The notes: generated by a model from the letters alone, not told the origin. A stretch of 64,000 bases of DNA from Streptomyces lateritius (GCF_014649715.1 NZ_BMTO01000017.1:1-64000); one strand, 5' to 3'. Positions 40,122-49,096 are shown, counted from the first letter of the stretch. Numbers and translations: made by a program.

Positions 40122-41519
40122 GTGCGTACGCGCCTGCTCCCGCTTCTCATCGTCCTGATGGCCGGTGTGCTGTTGGCCCTCGGCTTCCCCCTCGCCGCCA
40201 GCCTCGCCGCCTCCGAGCAGCAGCGGGTGGTCGTCGACCGGCTCGACGACGGGGCGCGGTTCGCCGCGCTCGCCCAGTTCGTCAGCGAGACCGACACCGG
40301 CCCGGACGAGCGACGCACGACGCTCCGGGGCGAACTCGCCAGTTACCACGACGTCTACGGCATTCGTACCGGAATCTTCTACCGTGACAACCGTGCGATG
40401 GCCGCCGCACCCGAGGACTGGGTGGTCCCCTCGGAGGGGGAGGGTCGCCGGGCGTTCAACGAGGCGCTGCTCGGACGCCGCAGCCATGATCCGCCGCAGG
40501 TCTGGCCGTGGCAGCCGAACGCCCGCCTCACCATCGCCTCGCCGGTCGTACGCGACGGTGACGTCGTGGCCGTCGTGGTCACGGACTCGCCGACCGGGCA
40601 GCTGCGGTCGCGCATCCTGGCCGGCTGGCTGATCATCGCGGCGGGTGAGTCCGCCGCGATGCTGCTCGCAGTGGGGGCCGCCTTCCGGCTCACCGGGTGG
40701 GTGCTGCGACCGGTCCGTGTGCTCGACGCCGTCACGCACGACATCGCCACCGGCCGGATGAAGTCCCGGGTCGCCGCGGCCGGCGGGCCGCCCGAACTGC
40801 GGCGCCTGGCCCGTTCGTTCAACGAGATGGCCGACAACGTCGAAGACGTCCTCGAACAGCAGCGGGCCTTCGTCGCCGACGCCTCCCACCAGTTGCGCAA
40901 CCCGCTCTCCGCGCTGCTGCTGCGCATCGAACTGCTCGCCCTCGAACTTCCCGAGGGCAACGAGGAGATCGCCTCCGTACGCACCGAGGGCAAGCGGCTC
41001 GCGCAGGTCCTCGACGACCTGCTCGACCTCGCGCTCGCCGAGCACACCGCCGCGGACCTGCGCCTCACCGACATCGGCGCCCTGTCGGCCGAGCGGATCG
41101 CCGCCTGGCGCCCCCTCGCCGAGGAGAAGGGCGTCCGGCTGAGCGGCGACTGCCGGGCGGTGACGGCGTGGGCCGACCCGGTGGCGCTCTCCAGCGCCCT
41201 GGACGCGGTGATCGACAACGCCCTGAAGTTCACGCCGGCCGGCGAGGAGGTCACCCTGACGGTCGCGTCCGGGGGGGACACCTGCACGATCGTGGTCGCG
41301 GACCGCGGGCCTGGGCTCACGACTGAGGAGCTGGAACGGGTCGGCGACCGCTTCTGGCGCAGCAACCGCCACCAGAACGTCAAGGGGTCCGGCCTCGGTC
41401 TGTCCATCTCCCGGGTGCTGCTCGCGGCGGGGGGCGCCTCGATCGACTACGCGCCGAACGAACCGCACGGGCTGCGGGTGACGGTCACGGTGCCGCGGAC
41501 GATGCCGCAGGGGCGCTGA
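40122..41519 (+). CDS. gluK: Membrane sensor histidine kinase GluK
   Basis: A 465-residue kinase: membrane helix 7-30, extracellular sensing domain about 31-165, second helix about 166-190, HAMP, HisKA (VADASHQLRNPLSALLL, phospho-His256) and HATPase (GSGLGLSISRVLL). GTG start. In S. coelicolor the extracellular domain senses glutamate directly. Confidence 0.92.
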   Translation: MRTRLLPLLIVLMAGVLLALGFPLAASLAASEQQRVVVDRLDDGARFAALAQFVSETDTGPDERRTTLRGELASYHDVYGIRTGIFYRDNRAMAAAPEDWVVPSEGEGRRAFNEALLGRRSHDPPQVWPWQPNARLTIASPVVRDGDVVAVVVTDSPTGQLRSRILAGWLIIAAGESAAMLLAVGAAFRLTGWVLRPVRVLDAVTHDIATGRMKSRVAAAGGPPELRRLARSFNEMADNVEDVLEQQRAFVADASHQLRNPLSALLLRIELLALELPEGNEEIASVRTEGKRLAQVLDDLLDLALAEHTAADLRLTDIGALSAERIAAWRPLAEEKGVRLSGDCRAVTAWADPVALSSALDAVIDNALKFTPAGEEVTLTVASGGDTCTIVVADRGPGLTTEELERVGDRFWRSNRHQNVKGSGLGLSISRVLLAAGGASIDYAPNEPHGLRVTVTVPRTMPQGR

Positions 41520-41589
41520 GGGCGCCCCGCGGGCGGCTGGAGGTGTGGGGGCAGCCGCGCCCCGCGGTCTCCCTACGGCTCCCCGCTCC

Positions 41590-41650
41590 AGGGCTTCACG
41601 GGTCTCCGGCTTCCCACAGGTCTACGGCTTCCCACGGATCTACGGCTTCA
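41590..41650. repeat. 18-bp tandem repeat at the 3' end of the TAXI gene
   Basis: Units CGGCTTCCCACNGRTCTA lie at 41607-41624 and 41625-41642, with diverged or partial copies on each side. The stop codon of the TAXI gene (41640-41642) is inside the repeat. Confidence 0.7.
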
Positions 41651-42638
41651 CCGAGCGGTAGTAGCGCCGCGCGCCCTCGTGGAGCGTCAGCGGTTCGGTG
41701 TAGATGGCGGTCCGCAGGTCCACGAGTTGCGCGGGATGGACCTGGCTGCCGATCCGGTCCCGGCTTCTGATCACGGTACGGGTGAAACCCTCCACCAGCG
41801 CCGGATCTGCGGCGTCCGTCGTGACCAGGAGGTTCGCCACGGCCAGGGTCTCCACCGGCTGCCCGTCCTGAGCCCTGGCGTAGGCGTCCGCCGGGATGAC
41901 CGCCGAACGGTAGTGGCGGGTGGATTCGCCGACGTCGTGGAGGTTGTCCACCAGGGTCGCGTCCAGCGGAACGAGCCGTACCGGAAGGCGCTCGGACAGG
42001 GACTGCACGGCATGCGTGGGCAGACCGCCGGACCAGAAGAACGCGTCCAGCTGCTCTTGCTCAAGAAGGGACGGCATCGTGTCGATGCCGGCCGATACCG
42101 GCCGGATGTCGACGTCAGGGGTGAGGCCGCCCGCCGCGAGGACCCGGTCCGCGATGAGCCGGACCCCGGAGCCCTCCTGGCCGACGCCGACCCGCAGCCC
42201 GCGCAGGTCGGCCACGGAGCGCACGGCGGATCCCTTACGGACCACCAGCTGCACGTAGTCGTCGTAGAGGCGGGCGCAGCCGCGCAGTCGCTCGAAGCCG
42301 GGCTTCCGGTCCCTCTGGTACTGGGCCACGGCATCGGCGGTGGCGATCGTGAAGTCCGCCTCGCCGGAGGTCAGCCGCGCGAGGTTCTGCTGGGAGCCCT
42401 CGCTGTTCTTGAGCGTTATCGAGACATCCGGGAGGTCGCGTGCGAGCGCCTGCTGCAACAGCTCCCCGTAGCGCTGGTAGACGCCGGTGGGCACGCCCGT
42501 ACTGAAGGTGACGTGGCCGCTCGGCGTCTGCTTGCCGAAAGGAACAAGCCACCAGATCAGCAGCCCGCACACCACGAGCAGCGCCGCCGACACCTGGACG
42601 AGGCGGCGACGGGCGGCACGGGAGAGGGAGGCGAGCAT
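41640..42638 (-). CDS. TAXI-family TRAP solute-binding protein with membrane anchor
   Basis: A 332-residue protein with an N-terminal helix (about 12-32) and a TAXI fold: TFSTGVPTGVYQRYGELLQQ, TIATADAVAQYQ, GVGQEGSGVRLIADRVL, AFFWSGGLPTHAVQSL. No TRAP membrane subunits (DctQM or fused) are nearby, so it is unlikely to be part of a normal transporter and may be a sensor partner. ATG 42638; CAGGAT 6 nt upstream may be a leaderless -10. Convergent with gluK; same strand as the LysR gene upstream. Confidence 0.83.
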   Translation of the reverse strand: MLASLSRAARRRLVQVSAALLVVCGLLIWWLVPFGKQTPSGHVTFSTGVPTGVYQRYGELLQQALARDLPDVSITLKNSEGSQQNLARLTSGEADFTIATADAVAQYQRDRKPGFERLRGCARLYDDYVQLVVRKGSAVRSVADLRGLRVGVGQEGSGVRLIADRVLAAGGLTPDVDIRPVSAGIDTMPSLLEQEQLDAFFWSGGLPTHAVQSLSERLPVRLVPLDATLVDNLHDVGESTRHYRSAVIPADAYARAQDGQPVETLAVANLLVTTDAADPALVEGFTRTVIRSRDRIGSQVHPAQLVDLRTAIYTEPLTLHEGARRYYRSVKP

Positions 42639-42644
42639 GGCGCG

Positions 42645-42650
42645 ATCCTG
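42645..42650 (-). promoter_or_regulatory. Possible leaderless -10 of the TAXI gene
   Basis: CAGGAT on the minus strand lies 6 nt before ATG 42638. First base deviates from TAnnnT. Confidence 0.3.
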
Positions 42651-42752
42651 CCAGCTCGTGCCCCGCGCTGGCCAGGCCGTACCGGCCGCCCCGCTTTCCG
42701 GTGCGGATGGTGCCGGCGCGACGGAGTCGGGGGCTCGTGCCGGCCCGTGGCG

Positions 42753-43652
42753 TCACAACTCGCCGGCCTGGCTGCGTAGCCAGCCGAGGAGCAGGGCGAT
42801 CCGGCTGTCCTGCTCGGGCGGCCTCGGGCTGAGCAGGTGGTAGCCGGTGCCGTCGGCGACGAGACCGAAGGGCGCCACCAGCTGCCCGCTGAGCAGATCG
42901 TCGTGCACGAGCGCGTGCGGGCCGATGGCGACGCCGACCCCCGCGACGGCGGCCTGCAGCGCCAGGTAGAAGTGCTCGAAGGTCTGCTCCCCGGCACCTT
43001 CGGCGCGCGTGCGGGTGATCCGCTGCCAGTCGTCCCAGGCGCTGGGCCGGGTGCTGGTGTGGAGGATCGTCAGGCCGGCGAAGCACTCCGCCCGGGAGCG
43101 GGACGCTCGCGCGGTGATACGCGCCGCCAGTTCGGGGCTGCAGACGGGACCGATCCGCTCGGTGAAGAGGGGCGCGCGGCTCACCGTCTCGGGCACCGGA
43201 AAGTCGTCGCGGCGCAGGGCCACGTCGATCGGGTCCCGTTCGAAGGAGACGGGGCCGCCGCCCGCCGACAGGTGCACGGTCAGGCCGGGCGCCTGGGTTG
43301 CCAGGTCCGGTAGGCGGGGGATGAGCCAGCGCATCAGCAGGGTCGGCTCGCAGGACAGCGCGAGCGGCCCTCCGCGCTCCCGGCGCGACACCTCCCGGGC
43401 GGCCGCGTCGACCTGGTCGAGCGCGTCCCGGACGGCCGCGGCGAGGCGGCCGGCCTGCGCGGTCGGCCGCAGCGACCGGGTTCCGCGCTCGAAGAGCGTG
43501 GTGCCCAGGGCCTTCTCCAGGGACTGGATCTGGCGGCTGACCGCGCCGTGGGTGACATGGAGCTCCTGGGCGGCCCGGGTCATGCTCGCGTGCCGCACGG
43601 TCGCCTCGAAGGGGAGCAGGGAGTTCAGCGGAGGGAGGTCGGGCCAGCGCAT
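42753..43652 (-). CDS. LysR-type regulator (GcvA-like)
   Basis: A 299-residue regulator: N-terminal HTH (LPPFEATVRHASMTRAAQ-type, here LLPFEATVRHASMTRAAQEL; HVTHGAVSRQIQSLE) and an effector-binding domain. It is divergent from the DUF1537 kinase operon with 106 nt between starts, holding a clear inverted repeat. It probably controls that operon and itself. TAGATT 6 nt upstream of ATG 43652 marks a leaderless start. Confidence 0.9.
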   Translation of the reverse strand: MRWPDLPPLNSLLPFEATVRHASMTRAAQELHVTHGAVSRQIQSLEKALGTTLFERGTRSLRPTAQAGRLAAAVRDALDQVDAAAREVSRRERGGPLALSCEPTLLMRWLIPRLPDLATQAPGLTVHLSAGGGPVSFERDPIDVALRRDDFPVPETVSRAPLFTERIGPVCSPELAARITARASRSRAECFAGLTILHTSTRPSAWDDWQRITRTRAEGAGEQTFEHFYLALQAAVAGVGVAIGPHALVHDDLLSGQLVAPFGLVADGTGYHLLSPRPPEQDSRIALLLGWLRSQAGEL

Positions 43653-43658
43653 GTGTGA

Positions 43659-43684
43659 AATCTACTCACAGGTGACGTGAGAAG
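43659..43684. promoter_or_regulatory. LysR operator overlapping the lysR -10
   Basis: CTaCTCAC-N7-GTGAGaAG (43662-43684) is a 7-of-8 inverted repeat. It overlaps the minus-strand -10 TAGATT (43664-43659), so binding would repress lysR and could activate the divergent kinase operon. Confidence 0.6.
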
Positions 43685-43758
43685 GAATCGCTTGTCCAGC
43701 GGCTTTCCGAACGCCAGTGTTGATGTCGTCACGGCAGGCGACCAGGAGGCGACGACGC

Positions 43759-45021
43759 ATGAGGCTGGATTCCCGAAGGGACGCGGCTGCGGACCGGGCC
43801 GCTTCGCAGGCCGATTGCGTTGGGAGCGTCGCCGTCCTCGCCGACGACCTCACCAGCGCGGGCGACGGCGCCGCGCCGTTCCGCAGAGCGGGCCACCGGG
43901 CCCGCGCCTTCCTCCACACCCCTGAGACGGCTGGGACCGCCCGGGCTCCAGACATCGCCGAGGGCGTCATCGCCGTCGATCTCGGCAGCCGGCTGCTGGA
44001 GGAGGCGGAGGGCGTGCGCCGGACGGAGCGGGCCGCCCGGTCCTTCGCCGGCGCCGAGCTGCTGCTGAAGACGGTCGACTCCACGTTGCGGGGCCACTTC
44101 GCGGCCGAGATCCGCGCCGCCCGCGCCGGCTCGCGGCGGCGGGCCGTCGTGATCGCGCCCGCCTTCCCCGCGGAGGGGCGGACCACGGTGCGTGGGGTCC
44201 AGCACCTCCGTGGTGTGCCGGTGCACGACACCGACTTCGCGCGCGATCCGGCGCACCCGGTGCGCACCTCGGATCTGAGAAACCTCCTGCCGGAGGCCGA
44301 CGTCGTCGAACCTGACAAGCTGGGGCGGCTGCCCGAGCTGATCGGCAAGGGCGGCCTCTTCGTCTGCTCCGCCGCCACGGACGCCGATCTCGACCGCCTG
44401 GTCTCCTCGGCTCCCCGGCCCAGGGACGTGCTCTGGGTCGGCTCCCCGGGGCTCGCGGCGGCCCTGGCCCGTCGCCATCCCCGTACCCCTGCCACCGCGC
44501 CACCCCGTCTGCCCGCCGTCCACCGTCCGCTGATCGCCGTCGGCAGCGCGCATCCGGCGTCCCGCCGCCAGTTGGAGTCGCTGCGTGCGCGACAGGACGT
44601 GGCCTGCGCGGACAGCGACGATCCCACCGCGGCCATCGACGTCCTGCGGCGAACCTCCGCGCCGATCCTGGTCGTCCACACCCCGGACGGGCGTCGTGCT
44701 CCGGCCCCCTCCGACACGCTCACCCGTGACCTTGCCCGGGTGGTGTGGGGATTGGCGGCGGACGGCGCGGTCGACGGGCTCGTGCTGACCGGTGGCGAGA
44801 CCGCCGTCACGGTCCTCGAAGCGCTCGGCGCGGCCGGCATCGAGCTGTACGACGAGCCCGAGCCCGGTGTCGCCCGCGGTCTGCTGATCGGCCCTCCGGG
44901 CATCCCCGTCCTGATCAAGGCGGGCGGATTCGGTGACCGGGCCACACTCGACCGACTGGGCCGGCTCCTCACCGAAGGCGGCACGGAACACACCGATGAA
45001 CAAGCGGGAGGAGACGCGTGA
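43759..45021 (+). CDS. Four-carbon acid-sugar (tetronate) kinase, DUF1537 family
   Basis: A 420-residue kinase with the DUF1537 N-terminal motif VLADDLTSAGDGAAPF, KTVDSTLRGHF and the C-terminal LTGGETAVTVLEALG and GPPGIPVLIKAGGFG. Characterised members (DtnK, DenK, OtnK) phosphorylate D-threonate, D-erythronate or oxo-tetronates at C4. ATG 43759 follows AGGAGG by 9 nt; an in-frame ATG at 43717 is too far upstream. Its stop overlaps the pdxA2 start. The pairing with PdxA2 and lack of OtnC/OtnI favour the threonate/erythronate route. Confidence 0.88.
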   Translation: MRLDSRRDAAADRAASQADCVGSVAVLADDLTSAGDGAAPFRRAGHRARAFLHTPETAGTARAPDIAEGVIAVDLGSRLLEEAEGVRRTERAARSFAGAELLLKTVDSTLRGHFAAEIRAARAGSRRRAVVIAPAFPAEGRTTVRGVQHLRGVPVHDTDFARDPAHPVRTSDLRNLLPEADVVEPDKLGRLPELIGKGGLFVCSAATDADLDRLVSSAPRPRDVLWVGSPGLAAALARRHPRTPATAPPRLPAVHRPLIAVGSAHPASRRQLESLRARQDVACADSDDPTAAIDVLRRTSAPILVVHTPDGRRAPAPSDTLTRDLARVVWGLAADGAVDGLVLTGGETAVTVLEALGAAGIELYDEPEPGVARGLLIGPPGIPVLIKAGGFGDRATLDRLGRLLTEGGTEHTDEQAGGDA

Positions 45022-46076
45022 ACCCCATCGCCGTCACCATGGGCGACCCGAACGGCATCGGGCCCGAGATCACCGTCAAAGCGTACGCGGACCCCCGGCG
45101 TCGGGCGGCCGTCGTCGTCATCGGCGACCCGGACACCCTCGCCCGGGCCTGCCGCACCACCGGCACGGAGCTGACCGTGCGGCCCGTCGATTCCATCGCC
45201 GACGCCGCTCACGCACTCGGCGTGATGGACGTCCTCACCGAGATCGAGGGCGCGCTGCCAGCAGACCTGAGGCCAGGCACGGTGGACGCCCGCGCCGGCG
45301 CCGCCTCCTTCCGGTACGTACGCCGGGGCATCGAGCTCGCGCTCCGCGGCGAGATCCGCGCCCTCACCACCGCACCGGTCAGCAAGGAGGCGCTGCGACT
45401 GGCCGGCCTGCCCTACCCGGGGCACACCGAGATCCTGGCCGACCTCTCGGGCACGCGTGACTACGCGATGATGATGGCCAACGACGACCTCCGGGTGGTC
45501 CTCGTCACCGTCCACCAGTCGCTGCGTACGGCACTGGACTCCCTCACCACCGCCCGCGAGCTGGAGATCATCCGGCTGACCCACCGGACCCTCACGGGCG
45601 GGGGAGGGGCCGGTGCCCGTCCGCGCATCGCCGTCGCCGCCCTCAACCCCCACGCGGGGGAGAACGGTCTCTTCGGACGCGAGGATCTCGACATCGTCGA
45701 ACCGGCGGTCCGAGCCGCCCGGCGTGAAGGCATCGACGCCAGCGGGCCCTGGCCCGCCGACACGGTCTTCATGCGGGCCCGAGCCGGTGAGTTCGACGCC
45801 GTTGTCGCCCAGTACCACGACCAAGGGCTGATACCCGTCAAGTACCTGGGTCTGGAGCACGGCGTCAACATCACCATCGGGCTGCCGTTCGTGCGGACCA
45901 GTGTCGACCACGGCACCGCCTTCGACATCGCGGGCCGGGGCACCGCCGACCACACCAGCCTCCTCACCGCCCTGCGCCAGGCCGACGAACTGGCCGCCGG
46001 CCCCTCGGCCCCCGCCCCGTCAACGGCTCACGACCCGGAGGACCCCCGTGGACTTCGTCTTTATGCTCACCCGTGA
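45018..46076 (+). CDS. pdxA2: PdxA2-type D-threonate/erythronate 4-phosphate dehydrogenase
   Basis: A 352-residue PdxA-superfamily NAD-dependent oxidative decarboxylase. Motifs: MGDPNGIGPEI, GHTEILADLSGT, VTVHQSLRTAL and YHDQGLIPVKYLG, holding the metal-binding histidines and aspartate. Next to a DUF1537 kinase this is expected to turn phosphorylated C4 acid sugar into dihydroxyacetone phosphate and CO2. GTG 45018 overlaps the kinase stop (GTGA). Not the biosynthetic PdxA of B6 synthesis, since streptomycetes make B6 by PdxST. Confidence 0.88.
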   Translation: MNPIAVTMGDPNGIGPEITVKAYADPRRRAAVVVIGDPDTLARACRTTGTELTVRPVDSIADAAHALGVMDVLTEIEGALPADLRPGTVDARAGAASFRYVRRGIELALRGEIRALTTAPVSKEALRLAGLPYPGHTEILADLSGTRDYAMMMANDDLRVVLVTVHQSLRTALDSLTTARELEIIRLTHRTLTGGGGAGARPRIAVAALNPHAGENGLFGREDLDIVEPAVRAARREGIDASGPWPADTVFMRARAGEFDAVVAQYHDQGLIPVKYLGLEHGVNITIGLPFVRTSVDHGTAFDIAGRGTADHTSLLTALRQADELAAGPSAPAPSTAHDPEDPRGLRLYAHP

Positions 46077-46752
46077 CGACAAGACCGTCACGGACTGCCT
46101 CGACGTCCTCGACGTCCTCGACGAGTCCGGCACCGACCCCACCGGCACCATCGGGCCCATCAGTCACATCGGCTTCAAGGACATAGGCGTCGACCGCGGA
46201 ACACTCGCCCGGCTCCACCGACGGATCAAGGACATGGGTGCCACCAGCTACCTCGAAGTGGTCAGCACCACGCGCGACGAAGCACTCGCCTCGGTGAGAT
46301 CCGCCGTCGACCTCGGCGTCGACCGGCTCATGGGCGGCACCTGGATCGAGGAGACGCTGACCCTGCTCGCCGGCACGGGCATCGAGTACCTCCCCTTCGC
46401 CGGCGATCCGCACGGCCACCCCACCCGCCTGGCCGGAGACCCGGCGCGCATCGCCGCCGACTGCCGCCGGGCCGAGGCCGCCGGCTGCGCCGGAGTCGAC
46501 CTCCTCGCCCACCGGGCCGCCGACGCCGACCCGCTCGCCCTCGTCCGCGCCGCTCGCGCCGCCACCACCGGCCGGCTGGTGGTGGCCGGAAGCATCACCA
46601 CCCCCGCACAGATAGCCGCCCTCGCGGCCGCAGGTGTGGACGCCTTCACCATCGGCTCCGCGGCCTTCAGCGGCGCCCTCCGGCCGGACGCGGGGACCCT
46701 CCGGTCCCAGCTCGCCACCGCCGTCCGGGCGGCGGCCGCCGCCACCCCATGA
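46048..46752 (+). CDS. Unassigned TIM-barrel protein of the tetronate operon
   Basis: A 234-residue (beta/alpha)8-like protein. The repeating strand ends FKDIGVD, YLEVVST, GVDRLMGGTW, YLPFAGD, GVDLLAHRA, LVVAGSITTPAQI and AFTIGSAAF suggest a phosphate-binding barrel like HisA/TrpF/NanE, with the usual GS motif near the end. Reaction unknown; an isomerase or epimerase feeding PdxA2 is a guess. GTG 46048 follows GGAGGA by 5 nt, so it overlaps pdxA2 by 29 nt. Confidence 0.8.
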   Translation: MDFVFMLTRDDKTVTDCLDVLDVLDESGTDPTGTIGPISHIGFKDIGVDRGTLARLHRRIKDMGATSYLEVVSTTRDEALASVRSAVDLGVDRLMGGTWIEETLTLLAGTGIEYLPFAGDPHGHPTRLAGDPARIAADCRRAEAAGCAGVDLLAHRAADADPLALVRAARAATTGRLVVAGSITTPAQIAALAAAGVDAFTIGSAAFSGALRPDAGTLRSQLATAVRAAAAATP

Positions 46753-46804
46753 CGGGCGCAGAGGGCAGGGGACGGCTCGGAGCGGGGCAACGCCGGGCAC
46801 CGCA

Positions 46805-46810
46805 TACCCT
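46805..46810 (+). promoter_or_regulatory. Leaderless -10 of miaB
   Basis: TACCCT lies 6 nt before ATG 46817. Confidence 0.45.
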
Positions 46811-46816
46811 TGTCCC

Positions 46817-48337
46817 ATGACCAGCAGCGACCGGAGTCAGGCAGTGGACGTCCAGCGAACCTACGAAGTGCGCACCTACGGGTGCCAGATGAACGTCCAC
46901 GACTCCGAGCGGCTCTCCGGTCTGCTGGAGGACGCCGGCTACGTCCGCGCCCCCCAGGGCTCCGACGGTGACGCCGACGTGGTCGTCTTCAACACCTGCG
47001 CCGTCCGCGAGAACGCCGACAACAAGCTGTACGGCAACCTCGGCCGACTCGCCCCCATGAAGACCACGCGCCCTGGCATGCAGATCGCCGTCGGCGGCTG
47101 TCTCGCGCAGAAGGACCGCGAGACCATCGTCAAGAAGGCCCCCTGGGTCGACGTCGTCTTCGGTACGCACAACATCGGCAAGCTGCCGGTTCTCCTGGAG
47201 CGCGCCCGCATCCAGGAAGAGGCGCAGATCGAGATCGCCGAGTCGCTGGAGGCCTTCCCCTCCACGCTCCCGACCCGCCGCGAGTCCGCGTACGCCGCCT
47301 GGGTCTCGATCTCCGTCGGCTGCAACAACACCTGCACCTTCTGCATCGTCCCGGCCCTGCGCGGCAAGGAGAAGGACCGCCGGCCCGGCGACATCCTCGC
47401 CGAGATCGAGGCCCTCGTCGCCGAGGGCGTCTCCGAGATCACCCTGCTCGGCCAGAACGTCAACGCGTACGGCTCCGACATCGGTGACCGCGAGGCCTTC
47501 TCCAAGCTGCTGCGGGCCTGCGGGAACGTCGAGGGCCTGGAGCGCGTCCGCTTCACCTCTCCGCACCCCCGCGACTTCACGGACGACGTCATCGCGGCGA
47601 TGGCCGAGACCCCGAACGTCATGCCGCAGCTGCACATGCCGCTGCAGTCCGGTTCGGACACCGTCCTGAAGGCGATGCGCCGCTCGTACCGGCAGGAGCG
47701 TTTCCTCGGCATCATCGCGAAGGTGCGGGCGGCCATCCCGCACGCCGCCATCTCCACCGACATCATCGTGGGCTTCCCCGGCGAGACCGAGGAGGACTTC
47801 GAGCAGACGATGCACACGGTCCGCGAGGCCCGGTTCGCCAACGCCTTCACCTTCCAGTACTCCAAGCGCCCCGGCACCCCCGCGGCCGAGATGGACGGGC
47901 AGATCCCCAAGGAGGTCGTGCAGGCGCGCTACGAACGTCTCGTCGCTCTCCAGGAGGAGATCTCCTGGGAGGAGAACAAGAAGCAGGTCGGCCGGACGCT
48001 GGAGGTCATGGTCGCCGAGGGCGAGGGCCGCAAGGACGGCGCCACGCACCGGCTCTCCGGCCGGGCCCCCGACAACCGGCTCGTCCACTTCACCAAGCCG
48101 GACCAGGAGGTCCGCCCGGGCGACGTGGTGACCGTCGAGATCACCTACGCCGCCCCGCACCACCTGCTCGCCGAGGGCCCGACGCCGTCGGTACGCCGCA
48201 CCCGCGCCGGCGACGCCTGGGAGAAGCGCACCACCGCGGCCGCCGCCAAGCCGGCGGGCGTTCTGCTGGGGCTGCCGAAGATCGGCGTCCCGGAGCCGCT
48301 CCCCGCGGCCGCGGCGCCCGCCTGCGGGAGCCACTGA
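46817..48337 (+). CDS. miaB: tRNA-2-methylthio-N6-dimethylallyladenosine synthase
   Basis: A 506-residue radical-SAM methylthiotransferase acting on i6A37 of tRNA, the product of MiaA. The UPF0004 cysteines (YGCQMNVHDSE, NTCAVRENADNK, GGCLAQKD), radical-SAM CNNTCTFC and C-terminal TRAM domain are complete. ATG 46817 is 6 nt from a -10-like hexamer. miaA is about 1.6 kb downstream. Confidence 0.96.
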   Translation: MTSSDRSQAVDVQRTYEVRTYGCQMNVHDSERLSGLLEDAGYVRAPQGSDGDADVVVFNTCAVRENADNKLYGNLGRLAPMKTTRPGMQIAVGGCLAQKDRETIVKKAPWVDVVFGTHNIGKLPVLLERARIQEEAQIEIAESLEAFPSTLPTRRESAYAAWVSISVGCNNTCTFCIVPALRGKEKDRRPGDILAEIEALVAEGVSEITLLGQNVNAYGSDIGDREAFSKLLRACGNVEGLERVRFTSPHPRDFTDDVIAAMAETPNVMPQLHMPLQSGSDTVLKAMRRSYRQERFLGIIAKVRAAIPHAAISTDIIVGFPGETEEDFEQTMHTVREARFANAFTFQYSKRPGTPAAEMDGQIPKEVVQARYERLVALQEEISWEENKKQVGRTLEVMVAEGEGRKDGATHRLSGRAPDNRLVHFTKPDQEVRPGDVVTVEITYAAPHHLLAEGPTPSVRRTRAGDAWEKRTTAAAAKPAGVLLGLPKIGVPEPLPAAAAPACGSH

Positions 48338-48353
48338 CCTCCTGACATCGCAG

Positions 48354-48359
48354 TAGGCT
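48354..48359 (+). promoter_or_regulatory. Leaderless -10 of the LigB-like gene
   Basis: TAGGCT lies 7 nt before ATG 48367; no Shine-Dalgarno. Confidence 0.45.
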
Positions 48360-48366
48360 GCGGATC

Positions 48367-49077
48367 ATGCTTGTCGCCGCAGCCGTCTGTCCCTGTCCGC
48401 CCCTGCTCGTACCCGAAGTTGCTGCGGGCGCGGCCGATGAGCTCGACGGAGCCCGGACGGCGTGCTCCGACGCCCTCGGGGTGCTGGCCGCGTCCCGGCC
48501 CGACCGGCTTTACGTGATCGGCCCGGCCGACAGGGGAGACGCCGTCGAGACCTTCCCCGCCGGTTCGGCCGGAGGCTTCGCCGGTTTCGGCGTCGAACGT
48601 TCCGTGCGGCTCGGGGCGGGGCCGGCGGGAGAGCGTCCGCTGCCCGCCTCCCTCGCGGTGGGCGCATGGCTCCTGGAGCGCGCCCGCTGGTCCGACGCTC
48701 CGATCGAGGGAATCGGTGTCCCGTTGCGGCTGGCGGAGGGCCCGTGCACCGCCACGGGCCGTGAGCTCGCCGCGTCCGCCGACCGCGTGGCGCTGCTCGT
48801 GATGGGGGACGGATCGGCCTGCCGGACGCTGAAGGCGCCCGGCTATCTGGACGAGCGCGCCGCCCCCTTCGACGCCGAGGCCGCCCGGGCGCTCGGCGCG
48901 GCGGACCTGGACGCCCTGCGGGCGATCGACGCGGACCTCGCGTACGAGCTGAAGGCGGCCGGCCGGGCGCCCTGGCAGGTCCTCGCGGGCGCCGGCGAAG
49001 GCGCGGGCCTCGAAGGCAGGCTCCTCCACGAGGACGCCCCCTACGGCGTGGGCTACATCGTCGCCGCGTGGTCGTAG
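48367..49077 (+). CDS. Class III extradiol dioxygenase (LigB)-like conserved protein
   Basis: A 236-residue protein related to the LigB/Memo fold (AAAVCPCPPLLVPEVAAG, RLYVIGPADRG, LLVMGDGSACRTLKAPGYLD). Metal-binding His residues of true dioxygenases are largely missing from the N-terminal motif (CPCPP replaces the usual HxP), so enzymatic activity is doubtful. The family is conserved in actinobacteria between miaB and miaA, function unknown. Confidence 0.75.
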   Translation: MLVAAAVCPCPPLLVPEVAAGAADELDGARTACSDALGVLAASRPDRLYVIGPADRGDAVETFPAGSAGGFAGFGVERSVRLGAGPAGERPLPASLAVGAWLLERARWSDAPIEGIGVPLRLAEGPCTATGRELAASADRVALLVMGDGSACRTLKAPGYLDERAAPFDAEAARALGAADLDALRAIDADLAYELKAAGRAPWQVLAGAGEGAGLEGRLLHEDAPYGVGYIVAAWS

Positions 49078-49096
49078 CCGCTGGGTCGTAGACGAA

